64,000 nucleotides of DNA from Diphasiastrum complanatum (lineage: Eukaryota > Streptophyta > Lycopodiopsida > Lycopodiales > Lycopodiaceae). The notes under the pieces were generated by a model. That model searched no databases and was not told the DNA's origin. It saw only the letters and a list, made by a program, of their open reading frames with translations. A program made the position numbers and the translations under genes. How positions within the stretch are numbered: the first letter of the stretch is position 1; every line of letters begins with the position of its first letter. Below, in pieces: positions 34,811-46,130 of this stretch. Location of the stretch: assembly GCA_029204225.1 (NCBI GenBank), contig CM055109.1:30466698-30530697 (forward strand), written 5' to 3'.

Positions 34811-35289
34811 TGCCCAGAATCAAGCAGAAGGGACAGATGTACGTTGTAGTTTATGTCCTGCCTGTCAGAGGACAACTTAGGAGGGTCACTCTTGAAACTT
34901 ATCACATGCATTCACAACCAAACATGTAATCAAAACGTTCAACCTGTAGATCAACATATAGTCTAGGTGAACAAACCATGATTCTAATTCTACTTTGCTG
35001 TAAAAACGAGTTTGAAGCAGATCCTTACCAACCAAAACTAAGCTACCATACATTAATCCACAAAGCTGAAACAAGAAACTAATCTAACATCATTTTAGAA
35101 GTCCAAGAATCAAGAAACACACATTCCTTCATTCTTGGACACCCCAAGAACGTCAAGAACTGGATTGTAAGAGAATATACAAGATTTACATCACAAATCC
35201 AGCCTATTTAGTTTACTTGAATGTTGATTCCTATGTTAATCCACAAGAATACAGGAAATCTAATCGACAACTACAATCCACAACCATAC
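34811..35289. other. Anonymous stretch
   Basis: No coding content or repeats recognised. Confidence 0.45.
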
Positions 35290-36219
35290 ACGAAGGAGAT
35301 GGAGAGGCAAGATCATTATTGGCATTGAAGAAGAACCACAAATTCCTCAAGAAATTCCAAAGTACAAAAAGAGATCTAGGATGGCTCTACATTATATTAA
35401 GATGAATGTCATTGGTGCTTGTACTAATGCCAAAGATGCTTGGGATACTCTCAAGTCTATCTATGAGGCAAAAAATACTTTTAGACTTCTAACACTAAGA
35501 AACCAAATTTTTCAAAGTGTACAGAGAAGTGATGAATGTGCTTCAGCTTATGTAATGAGAGTTAAAGACCTCCATAGAGAATTGTCATGCATAGGAGACT
35601 CCATCAACCAAAATGAACTTGTTCAAGTCATACTTAATGGGTTAAAGGAGGAATATGACAACCTTGTACAGAGTTATGCCATTAAGGAGGAGCTACCAAG
35701 TTTGGAAGCACTCCAAAGTGTGCTCATTTCTGAAGAATCAAGACAAGAGTATAAACTCTTGAAAATGGAGAGACTGTCTCTCAACATTGATGGTAAAGCT
35801 CTCTTTACCAAAGACAAGCACAAGACAAGAAGTAAGAATCAACACCAATTCTCTTCAAGCAAGAACAATCTTATTTCCAAGGAGAAAGGAGATGAGGATG
35901 AGTCCTCTCAAGCTTCCACATCCAAGAAGAAGAAGAAAAACATCAAGTGTTTCTTTTGTGGCAAGAAGGGGCATTATGCCACCAATTGCTTCAAGGAGAA
36001 GAGTCAATTCAAGCAAGCCAACATTTCTAATGAAGAGAAGGAAGATGCTCATGCAAGTAATGAAGAGGGATCTCTTATGGTCTCGAGTTTTTCTTCATCA
36101 CCTTTCAAGAAGGATGGTTCGTGGTATATTGACAGTGGAGCTTCCTCACATATGTGTAGCTCCAAGTATTCTTTTTCATCCATGTCACCTTATGAAGGAG
36201 CCAAGAAGTCCATCTGTGT
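35290..36219 (+). pseudogene. Copia element F: gag-protease fragment
   Basis: One open frame from about 35298 (IGIEEEPQIPQEI) through KKRSRMALHYIKMNV, DAWDTLKSIYEAKNT, ELVQVILNGLKEEYDNLVQS, the knuckle CFFCGKKGHYATNC (about 35950) and protease WYIDSGASSHMC (36122). It stops dead after GAKKSICV at about 36219, where a different element (G) begins. No LTR or PBS upstream. It is closest in wording to gag of element C. The catalytic DSGA is intact. Confidence 0.88.
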
Positions 36220-36489
36220 GTAGCAACACCAGCTGTTGCAGACACGAAAGCGAAAGTTGCGACTGATGCTGTTGTGCAGAGAATTGACGTTATTGAAGGA
36301 AAACTGGCAAAGACAAAAGATCAGTCCTGGCTAAATGACGTGGAAAAATTATTCGAAGTCACAATGAAAAGAAAAAGCTCCTCAATACCTGACCAGGAAT
36401 CTTTGACAAAGCACAAATCCTCGAAGAAGAAATCCTCTAGCAAAACAACGAACAAATCTACGATTAAAGAAGATCTCAAAGATGACCCT
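36220..36489 (+). pseudogene. LTR element G, gag part upstream of insertion H
   Basis: An open frame with VVQRIDVIEGKLAKTKDQSW, NDVEKLFEVTMKRKSSS and a Lys/Ser-rich stretch ends at the target site ACCCT. The reading frame resumes after the 3' LTR of H at 48165, showing that H split this coding region. The N-terminus is lost at the junction with F. Confidence 0.6.
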
Positions 36490-36744
36490 TGTTAGAAATC
36501 AATGATAAACTTCATTGTTACTGTTTACGATGCACATTAATGTTGACAGCTGTGACCAGCTGTCAATAGCTGTAGGCTAGTCTACTCGTAGGTTTTCTCT
36601 CTCTATCAGGGATTCAGGGTTTATTTGTACATTTTACATTCTGTATGAGTTAGTGTGATAGAGTGACAGTACGTGTTCTTCTTCCGTCTTCTTGTGGTGA
36701 TTGCTTATGGTGAATGCTTGATGTTGCATATCTAATTCTTGACA
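36490..36744 (+). repeat. 5' LTR of element H
   Basis: 255 bases, TGTTAGAAATC to AATTCTTGACA. Lacks the 8-bp ATTAGTCT-type duplication present in the 3' LTR. Confidence 0.95.
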
Positions 36745-36760
36745 TGGTATCAGAGCAGCG
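36745..36760 (+). promoter_or_regulatory. Primer-binding site of element H
   Basis: TGGTATCAGAGCAGCG directly after the LTR; perfect over the 12-base initiator-Met core. Confidence 0.92.
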
Positions 36761-37607
36761 ATAGTCCTGTGTGGGTGATCAATGGATGCAGCTTGTCACA
36801 AGCTCCGCAATGAAGTGAGAAAGTCCTTCACGGGAGGTGAAAGCTTGGAGAGACAAAAAGAGCTGGAAGAAATTCTTCTTTGGTGTATTTTGTAGGGTTG
36901 GAGCTCAGAATCATCAGTGGGGAACGAAAGCACAGTCCTGGAGGCATCAGAAAGGCCAAGGCAGCATCAGACAGATTGAAAATCTGTTGAGTGGGGGAGA
37001 TTTTCACAATACTTCCTAGCTATTGTGGAAAGTGCTATTTGTGTGACAGGTTTGCCAAGATGTCTCTCATTTGTCTGTTTGGAGTATCGCAAATCACACT
37101 CGACGGTGTCTAGTACTACCATTCAGAGTTAGAAGGCTTCATACTTTTCACATTACTGATCTCTGTCTTTTGAACGATCACACATTTCAAAATCTTTGCA
37201 AAGAGGAGGCGACGTAGCCACTGCACCGAAGTGAAAGATCTAGAATATTCCCTCTGAAAGTTCCTATATTCCCTCTATTTTTAATCTTTTTCGTACCAAT
37301 ATTGGATCGATGCGCCAGAGGTAGGAAAAATCTTGAGCCATCGTACATTCGCGCGTCATACAAATATAGCATATCCGTACCAATATCGGATCGACGCACC
37401 AGAGGTAAAGAAAACCAAGAGCAGTCATACATCCGCGCATCATACCAATATCACATATCAGTACCAATATTGAAGTGACGCGCCAGAGGTAAAGAGAATA
37501 CCGAGCAGTTGTGCACCCGCGCGTTGTACCGATATCAAGTGTACAACCAAAAATTTACAGTTCTGTGGTGTGAATAAATTTTGTGATCTAGACTCATCTA
37601 TCCAATA
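36761..37607 (+). other. Leader of element H
   Basis: Noncoding leader of about 850 bases between PBS and gag, containing the 84-bp minisatellite. Confidence 0.7.
37293..37545 (+). repeat. 84-bp tandem repeat in the leader of H
   Basis: Three imperfect units begin at 37293, 37377 and 37461 with GTACCAATATYGGATCGAYG and share GCGCCAGAGGTA and a CGCGCRT core. The period is 84 bases. Confidence 0.9.
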
Positions 37608-39987
37608 ATGGCAACTCTAAGCGAGAGTGTTCTTAATGAGTCAAGCAAATTGGAAGGTGCCGGCAACTATGCAGTTTGGAAGTTCAAACTGAAGAACATT
37701 TTGATGGAAAAGGAGCTATGGGAGATCGTGACAGGTGAAGAGACAAGGCCAGTGATTGAAGATCAACAGGCATTTGATAGGAGAAGACGGAAAGCCCAAA
37801 ATGTCATCAACTTATCAGTTAGAGATGCAATTATTCCCTATATTTCAGATTCAGAAGGACCAAAAGAAGCGTGGGATACATTAAAGGCATTGTTTGAAAC
37901 GAAAAATACATCTCGAATACTATTTTTAAAGACAAAGTTGTATACATTGCAGATGGATGATGGTGCAACTATTGTCGATCACATACTGAAGATCAAAGAG
38001 ATCCGTGATCAATTAGCAGCAGTTGGAGAGCGAGTACAAGATCGTGAGATCGTGCAATTGACATTGAATAGTCTGAGTGAGTCACATCAGATGTTTGTGA
38101 CGAGTATAGCCACAAGAGAAAATCTTTCAACCTATGAAGAACTAGGTGGATTGCTTTTGCAAAAAGAGCAACGTCAAGAGAACTTGAATCATCGTAACAA
38201 GAGCTATGATCAAGCTCTTGTAGTTAGAGGATGAGGTGGAAGATTTGGCCGTGGAAAGTATCAATCAAGAGGAGGAAACTCAAGCTGAGGATTATTTCAA
38301 CAATTTCATGAGCAAGTCAATGATAGCCCGAATCGAGGTAATTGAAATCAAGACCGAGGTCAAGGACGCGGCTATTCAAAACAAAATAAACCTGGAAATT
38401 GTAGGTACTGCAACAAACCTGGTCACTGGGAGCGTGAATGCTTCAATAAACAGAAGGAGATGGAACAAAGAAAAGACAAATGGCAAGCGGAAAATTATGT
38501 TGATCAACATCAATTTGATGACTATTATTATGAAGACAATTATACTGATTAACATCAATACGATGATGATCAATATGAAGATGACACAGGTGAGAGTTCA
38601 AAATTGTTCATTACAGCATTAATGACAAGTGATGAAGCCAAGGATACCTGGTACATTGATAGTGGTGCATCCAAGCACATGACTTCAAGGAAAGAGTGGT
38701 TTTCAGAACTCAAGAAAACTGACAATGGTGATGAAGTTGGACAAGCTGATGGCAAATTGCTATCTGTTAAAGGAGTTGGAGTGGTACCAACGAAGTTAGC
38801 CAATGGGAAGATAAAGCATATAAGCAATGTGCAATATGTACTTGGCTTAGCTAACAATCTACTATCTGTAGGGACGATGGCTGATCAACAACTCAAGGTT
38901 GAGTTTGACAGTGAAAAATGTCTTGTCAAAGACATCAAGGATCACTACAAAGTGATTGCTACAGGAGCTAGATTCAACGGGAATCGATTCTACAAATTGA
39001 ATGCGAGATCTTTTACTCAAGCTATGGTAAGCACTGTTGATAGTAAAAGTGATCTTTGGCATCAAAGGTTTGGTCATATTAGTGCTCAAAGCTTGCAAAT
39101 CCTTAAAAGAGGTAATCTAGTTGTTGGATTGCCTGATATCTCTTTTGAAGGAAAAATTTGTGAGGGTTGCATTTTGGGAATACAGCATAGAGAGAGATTT
39201 CCCAAAGATGGAGCAAGAAGAGCCAATGGCATTCTTGATCTTGTTCATAGTGATCTGTGTGGACCAATACAAACTAGGTCCATTAGTGGTGGTTACTATT
39301 TCATCACATTCATTGATGACTATAGTAGACATATCTGGATTTATTTCATAAGCAAGAAATCTGATGCTTTTGCCAAGTTTAGAGAGTTCAAGGCTCCAGT
39401 TGAAAAACAAATAGGTTGTTATATTAAGACCCTCAGATCAGATGGTGGCGGTGAGTATTTTTCAACAGAGTTTATAAATTTCTACAAGGATTAGGGGATC
39501 AAGGGACAAACCACTACACCCTATTCACCACAATAGAACGGAGTTGCAGAACGGAAAAATAGATCCATTGTGGAGATGGCTAGGGCAATGCTTAAGAGCA
39601 AGGGTTTGCCAAATACTTTTTGGGCAGAAGCATGCAACACATCTACTCATATCTTGAATCGGTGTCCTACGAAGTCCGTGGAGGGTAAGACACCTTACGA
39701 AGCTTTTACTGGAAAGAAACCTAATGTTTCTCATTTACGAATATTTGGTTGTGATGCTTATGCTCATGTACCTGATGAAAAATGAAAGAAGCTAGATGCA
39801 AAAGCTGTTAAGTGTATTTTCCTTGGATATGATGAAAGAGCCAAGGCATACAGGATGTATGACACAGATGCACAAAAGATCATGATTTTCAGAGATGCTA
39901 CTTTTGATGAGATGGGTCAAAATGACCAAATAAAATTGACAATTGATCCCTTTGATGATAAAGCTAAAATGCAAGTGAAGAAAGAAG
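37608..39987 (+). pseudogene. Element H gag-pol, first part (gag to integrase)
   Basis: ATG at 37608; gag KLEGAGNYAVWKFKLKNIL, EAWDTLKALFETKNTS. RG-rich linker, knuckle CRYCNKPGHWEREC (about 38400). Protease TWYIDSGASKHMTS (38649). GAG-pre-integrase LWHQRFGHISAQSL (39055). Integrase HSDLCGP, FITFIDDYSR, LRSDGGGEY and NGVAERKNRS (39540), with the DDE residues kept. Stops: TGA 38232, 38286, 38343, 39783; TAA 38550; TAG 39492, 39534. Each is one C-to-T step from Arg CGA or Gln CAA/CAG, and several fall where Arg or Gln is the family residue. The frame is interrupted by element I at 39988. Confidence 0.92.
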
Positions 39988-40642
39988 TGTGAAAAATACA
40001 GATCCTAAGTGGATCTAAACTCCAAGATCATTGGCTTGAATGCTTGCACTCCAAACTACATAAGCTAGGAATTGGCAACACATTCTATGCTACCTAGAAT
40101 GCAAAGAACTTGATCAAAAAGCATTTATCACAAATGGAAACTTCCATAAACATCAAGTGCGGCCCAAAATAGCATTATACAGTCCATAATACATCAGCCT
40201 ACCACTTTTGGAAAGCACCTAAGATCATACACAATAGCTTGAAGACAATACACACAACAATGCTCTCAATGGAGGAAGAAACAATGACAATGATCTATTG
40301 ATCTCAATGAAGCATACAAAAGGTTTCTCCAACCTGTTCTCCACGACTTCCCTACTATTTATGGATGAGGAAGATGACTCTCTCTCCTCTCTCTAGAAGG
40401 TACTTGACCCTAGATATTCCCTATATAGGAAAAATAGCTAAAAATGGCTTATATGACCAAAATACATCAAAATGGTCTCATTTTGAAGGGTATGAAGTTT
40501 GACACTTCATCATACTGAAAAATTACAGTAAATAAAAACATTGTGGCCTGGTTAACACGTGTGAAACTCCAGAACCAAAACTATTTACAATTTTAGCCAA
40601 TTTAGGCCTCAAACTAGCTAGGAAATGTTGACAATTTTCACA
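39988..40642 (-). repeat. 3' LTR of element I
   Basis: 655 bases. On the minus strand it starts TGTGAAAATTGTCAACATTT and ends CTGTATTTTTCACA. Preceded by the polypurine tract at 40643-40655. Confidence 0.96.
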
Positions 40643-43600
40643 CTCCCTCTTCAACATTGGATGCTAGTTTCAACATAGTCTTTGAGCACATTCCAAGATT
40701 AGATCTATGCATTAAATATAGGTCCTTTCCCAATGGTTTGGTGAAGATATCAGCCACACACTCCTTTGAAGAGACATGTTGAAGCTCCACCTCTTTGGCA
40801 ATGACTTGATCTCTCACAAAATGGTGAGCAATCTCAATGTGCTTGCTCCTTGCATGAAAAACAGGATTGCTTGCCAAGCTTTGGGCTGAAAGGTTATCAC
40901 AAAGTATGATTGGAGTCTTCTCTGGTTCCAGCAAGTGAAGATCCAATAACATCCTCTTGATCCAAAGAATCTCCTTGGTGCATGTTGTTAATGCCTTGTA
41001 CTCGGCTTCGGTGGAAGATAGAGAGATAGTTGGTTGCTTCTTTGATAGCCATGAGACCACTCCATCTCCAAGATAGATTGCAAAGGCACTTGTTGACTTC
41101 CTATCCATTTGATCACCTGCAAAATCTGAATCTGAAAATCCACAAAGGTTAGGTGTAGTACCTCCATACAAGATGCCAAAATCTCTAGATCCCGAGATGT
41201 ATCTAAGTACTCTCTTTCCTGGCTTCCAATGAGCCTCACTAGGATCTTGCATAAATTGACTTAGTTTACCAACCACAAAGCTTAGATCAGGTCTTGTGAT
41301 GGTTAACCATATAAGAGATCCTATTAGCTTTCTATAGAGAGTAATGTCCTTGAAGGATCTTTCATTACTTCTTGTAGTTAGCTTTACATTTGATTCCATA
41401 GGAGTAGAAACAACTTTACAATCTTCCATATGAAACCTTTTTAGAATAGAGTTAACATACTTTTCTTAACATATGAATGTAGATTTAGAAGTTCTAATAA
41501 TCTCTATTCCTAAGATATAATGAAGTTTACCAAGATCTTGAATTTCAAACTCTCTTTTGAGTGCCATCTTGATTTCATCTATATCTAGATTGTTACCACC
41601 ACTTAAGATAATGTCATCAACATAGATCAAAAGTAAAGTGATATCATTTTCATTCAATCTAAAGTAGAGAGAATGATCATACTCACTCATAACAAAGTTT
41701 TGAGAAAGTAAGAAGGAATTGAGCTTAGCATACCAACTCCTTGGTGCTTGCTTTAGCCCATACAAACTCTTTTGGAGATAGCACACATGATTAGGCTCAT
41801 CATGTGAAACATAGCCCTCGGGTTGCTCCATGTAAATATCTTCTTCAAGATCACCATTCAAGAAGGCATTAGTAACATCCATTTGCCACATATCCCAATC
41901 ATAAAGAGTTGCAAGAGAGATTAGGATTCGAATAGTTACCATCTTTGCCACGGGTGCAAAGGTCTCATCATAGTCAATACCATATTCTTGAGCATACCCC
42001 TTTGCCACCAACCTTGCCTTGTACTTGTTGATTGATCCATCTTGCATCTTCATCCAAGACACCTTGCACATCATGATGATTAGTAGGCACATCAACATCA
42101 ACATCAACAACATTGGAAACATTCTCTTCATGAAAGATGACATCCCTACTTATGACAACTTTCTTTGTAGAAGGAATGTACACTTTGTAAGCCTTGCTTA
42201 CTTCACTATAGCCAACAAACACACCCTTCTTTGATGAAGGATCTTCTTTAGTTCTATCATCAAGTGTGATATTGACAAAACATGTACATCCAAAGATCCT
42301 ACAATGCTTGACACTCGGCCTTCTACCATAAAGAACCTCATGAGGAGTTTTACCATCCAAGGAAGCACTTGTCCATCTATTACATAGATAGTTAGCACAT
42401 GCTAAAGCTTCCCCCCAAAAAGACTTAGCAAGATTAGCATGTAGTCTCATTGCCTTGGCACATTCACAAAGGGTTCTATTCTTCCTCTCGGCCACTCCAT
42501 TCTGTTGTGGAGTCCTAGGACTAGACATCTCCCTCTTAATCCCATGTGCTATACAAAAGTCTTTGAACCTATTTGAGGTGTATTCCCCTCCATTATTAGA
42601 TCTTAAGCATTTGATCTTTGTATTGAATTGGTTTTCCATTTCATTCTTGAACTTGACAAATGCAGCAAACACTTCATCCTTACTTTTAAGAAGATAGATC
42701 CAAGTATACCTACTAAAGTCATCAATGAAAGTTGCATACATCTTTGCCCCACCATTGCTAGTTGTACTAGAAGAATGAATATCAGAATGCACAAGTTGAA
42801 AAGCTTCTTTAGATCTAGAAGTAGATCTAGAATAAGCAAGTCTATGAGATTTGGACAAGGCACAATGTTCACAAACACTATTGTTTGCAACAAGACTTTT
42901 AGGGAGACCAAGAACAAGCTCTTTCTTTGCCATTACCTCCAAAGATTTGAAGTTGGGATGGCCCAACCTCTTGTGCCAAACTTCTTGGTTTGTCAATTGC
43001 TCCCTAGCCATACATCCTTCATGATTAGAGATCACACATGCATCAAGCTTGAAAAGTTTACCATGCCTCCTACCTTGAGCAATCAAGGATCCACATTTAC
43101 TTATCAAACATGCATCTCCAATGAACTCCACATCAAGTCCTTTGTCAATCATTTGACTTACACTAAGCAAATTCTTAGTGATTGAAGGAATGTACAAAAC
43201 ATTTTCAAGATTTGCTTTCCTATTTGTTGAAAGGGAAATAGGAATAGTGCCTATGCCTTTGATGTCACATTGACCATCATTTGCAGTGTAGATGATGTTA
43301 CCTTCTCCCTCATAAGACAATAAGGATGTAAAGTATTCCTTATGTCTTGTCATGTGAGATGAGGCTCCACTATCAATCCACCAAGGATCATTATCATCTA
43401 TGTTGGCTAACAAACTTGAAGTCATAACAAGTGATTCACATGTGTTATGTTCTTCCTCATCTATTGTAAGATTTCCTTGCCTCTCTCCTTGCTCTCTTTT
43501 CTTCTTATAACATTCATTTGCAAAATGACCTTTTATCCCACAATAAAAGCACTTGAACTTTGACTTATTGTTCTTAGTAGAAGAGGAAGAGGAAGAGTGA

Positions 43601-44298
43601 TCATCATGATCAAAGTTACCACCTTTGGACCATTTCCCTTTGCCTTTACCTTTGCCCTTGAATTTGCCTTTTGTGAAGAAAGCCTCTTCACCTCCACCTT
43701 GCAAGGATGCACCATCAAGCTTTGATTGCAACCTATGTTCTTCAGCCAATAAGATTTCTTGCAAGTCAACCACACTTGGCAAGACTCTTTGAATGGCAAA
43801 ACTTTGCACAAGGTTAGCATGTTCATTTAGCAAACCATTCAACATAACTTGGACTATTTCACCATCTTTTATGTTCTCATCAATGCATGCTAAATCATCA
43901 CTTAGGGACTTAACTCTCAAGATAAATGCATGAGCACTTTCACCCTCTCTTTGCCTACTAGAAAATATTTGTCTCCTTAGGGTCAATACCCTAGATGTGG
44001 ACTTTGATTCAAAGAGCTTCTTTAAGGCATTCCATGCCTCACTTGCACTTTGACACTTTCCAACTTCCTTGAGAAGTTCATTTGTAACATTCATTTTAAT
44101 GATATGAAGAGCCCTTTTGGCCTTCTTATCAAACCTTTGTTGCTCTTGAAGTGTGAGAGGTCTCTCTTCAATTTCTGCAACTATGTCCATGAGTTCATTC
44201 AACTCAAGTAAGGACTCCATCCTCACTTTCCAAGTAGAGTAGTTTGATGAACTCAACCTTTCACTAGACTCTAGCATGATCCCACCATTGGAAGCCAT
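40643..44298 (-). pseudogene. Element I gag-pol
   Basis: The first frame (44298-41974, 774 codons) covers gag (LSSSNYSTWKVRMESLLEL; EIVQVMLNGLLNEHANLVQS), the knuckle CFYCGIKGHFANEC (about residue 250), protease WWIDSGASSHMT (about 309), LWHKRLGH-type GAG-pre-integrase and integrase. The integrase motif reads LRSNNGGEY where the family has RSDNGGEY, so a catalytic Asp is lost; GVAERKNRT is kept. The linker is shortened: the usual RT N-terminus is missing and the frame shifts near 42050. RT then reads DGSINKYKARLVAKGYAQ, WQMDVTNAFLNGDLEED, GLKQAPRSWY and IYVDDIIL (about 41610). A TAA stop near 41464 replaces Gln in a C-EKY motif. RNase H (DRKSTSAFAIYL, SLSSTEAEYKAL) and ADIFTKPLG close the frame at 40638. 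Confidence 0.94.
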
Positions 44299-45452
44299 GA
44301 TTCTAATGTTTCTTCAACTTTTAGGTTCTGTCCTAAAGCACTTAGCACTCACTTTTCTCTCAACAAATGATAGATAAAGAGATCTATGAAGATTTAGGAC
44401 CCTAAAACACTTCTATCTTGAACCTAGATGGTTTCCAAGCATAGAAAGGAAGATTGAAACACATGCAACACTTTGCACACACTAAGAATGGATTACAAAA
44501 TCAAACCAACCTGAACACACTCTTGCTTAAGCTCTCAAACTTTCCAGCAAGTGACCAAATCAAGTTATGGTGTGAAGAGTTACTTGCATTCTTAGAAAAT
44601 ACCCAAAACTAGGATGCCAAGATTACCTAGTAATGAACAAACTTGATCAACATATGATCAACACACTAAGATATTGATTCAACCTGTAAAACCACATGTA
44701 AACCACACTTCTAAAAGTTTATAAACTCCAGCAAGTGATAAATACAAGATTTAGAGGTGAATGAATGAGCACACTTAGTGAATCACAAGACTAGCTTCAC
44801 TATCTTGTCAAATCTTGGTGTTTAGATGTAGATCTAAGATCACTTCACATGAGAATGTTCCTCAACCTGTTAAGAACCTGAAAACACACTTGCATAATGG
44901 TTAACACCTTCCAGCAAATGCTCCAATCAAATTACATAAGGAGAGTTACTTACATGCTCAACAAAGTACACCAAAATTTATGCCAAAATTGATGACAATC
45001 TTTACAATATGCTCTTCACAATGGAGCTTACAATATGTTCACCCAAAAAAGGGGATCTTTCATCCAAATGGGAGCTTTGCTCAGCCTTTAGGAGAATTAC
45101 AACTCACTCAAAAGAGCATTTGTCATCCACTTAAGGAGAAGTTTCATCCACTTAAGGAGAGTGTTCATCCAAGAATGGAGATTGTCAACAATAGGATTGA
45201 AAAGAACATTGTTAGTATTGAATATGCACAAGCCTCACAATCACAAATGATTAGGTGTTATGATCTGATCCAAAATAGTTTCTTTTCAGCCTCTGATCTT
45301 CAATAGACCTGAAATATGCTTTTGATCCACAAGTTCAACTCACAAAACAAAGGTTAGTAAGATTTGATCAACAAAGCAATGCAAAATCATGCTAGAACTT
45401 GATCAAACATCCAAATATCACCAAAAATGGAATACTTACTGTAAATAGAAGC
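44299..45452 (-). other. Leader of element I
   Basis: A noncoding leader of about 1.15 kb. It contains a 21-bp tandem repeat (CATCCACTTAAGGAGARKTT, two and a half copies) at about 45124-45185 that creates a spurious plus-strand open frame. Confidence 0.75.
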
Positions 45453-45470
45453 CAACCAGCTCTGATACCA
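45453..45470 (-). promoter_or_regulatory. Primer-binding site of element I
   Basis: The minus strand reads TGGTATCAGAGCTGGTTG directly after LTR end ACACA. Confidence 0.92.
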
Positions 45471-46125
45471 TGTGTAAAATACAGATCCTAAGTGGATCTA
45501 AACTCCAAGATCATTGGCTTGAATGCTTGCACTCCAAACTACATAAGCTAGGAATTGGCAACACATTCTATGCTACCTAGAATGCAAAGAACTTGATCAA
45601 AAAGCATTTATCACAAATGGAAACTTCCATAAACATCAAGTGCGGCCCAAAATAGCATTATACAGTCCATAATACATCAGCCTACCACTTTTGGAAAGCA
45701 CCTAAGATCATACACAATAGCTTGAAGACAATACACACAACAATGCTCTCAATGGAGGAAGAAACAATGACAATGATCTATTGATCTCAATGAAGCATAC
45801 AAAAGGTTTCTCCAACCTGTTCTCCACGACTTCCCTACTATTTATGGATGAGGAAGATGACTCTCTCTCCTCTCTCTAGAAGGTACTTGACCCTAGATAT
45901 TCCCTATATAGGAAAAATAGCTAAAAATGGCTTATATGACCAAAATACATCAAAATGGTCTCATTTTGAAGGGTATGAAGTTTGACACTTCATCATACTG
46001 AAAAAATACAGTAAATAAAAACATTGTGGCCTGGTTCACACGTGTGAAACTCCAGAACCAAAACTATTTACAATTTTAGCCAATTTAGGCCTCAAACTAG
46101 CTAGGAAATGTTGACAATTTTCACA
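45471..46125 (-). repeat. 5' LTR of element I
   Basis: 655 bases, near-identical to 39988-40642. Visible differences are in the TGTG(A/T)AAAATACAG end, one A/T in the CTGAAAAA run, and GGTT(A/C)ACACG. The minus strand holds a CTATATAGGG TATA-like box near 45905. Confidence 0.96.
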
Positions 46126-46130
46126 AGAAG

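Larger units (their letters stand above)
39988..46125 (-). mobile_element. Copia element I, young, nested in H
   Basis: Two 655-bp LTRs (39988-40642 and 45471-46125) differ at about 3 positions. They are flanked by AGAAG duplications (39983-39987 and 46126-46130). PBS 45453-45470; polypurine tract GTTGAAGAGGGAG at 40643-40655. The coding frame is damaged by a linker deletion with frameshift near 42050, one nonsense codon near 41464 and an integrase Asp-to-Asn change. It was probably mobilised by proteins from another copy. Confidence 0.96.

Noticed and set aside
44980-45306. 108-codon plus-strand frame with HPLKE repeats
   Set aside because: It lies in the leader of minus-strand element I and is produced by a 21-bp tandem repeat; no start context or homology.
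45471-46125. Possible tandem duplication of 655 bp shared with 39988-40642
   Set aside because: TG..CA ends, PBS, polypurine tract and target duplication show these are the two LTRs of one element.
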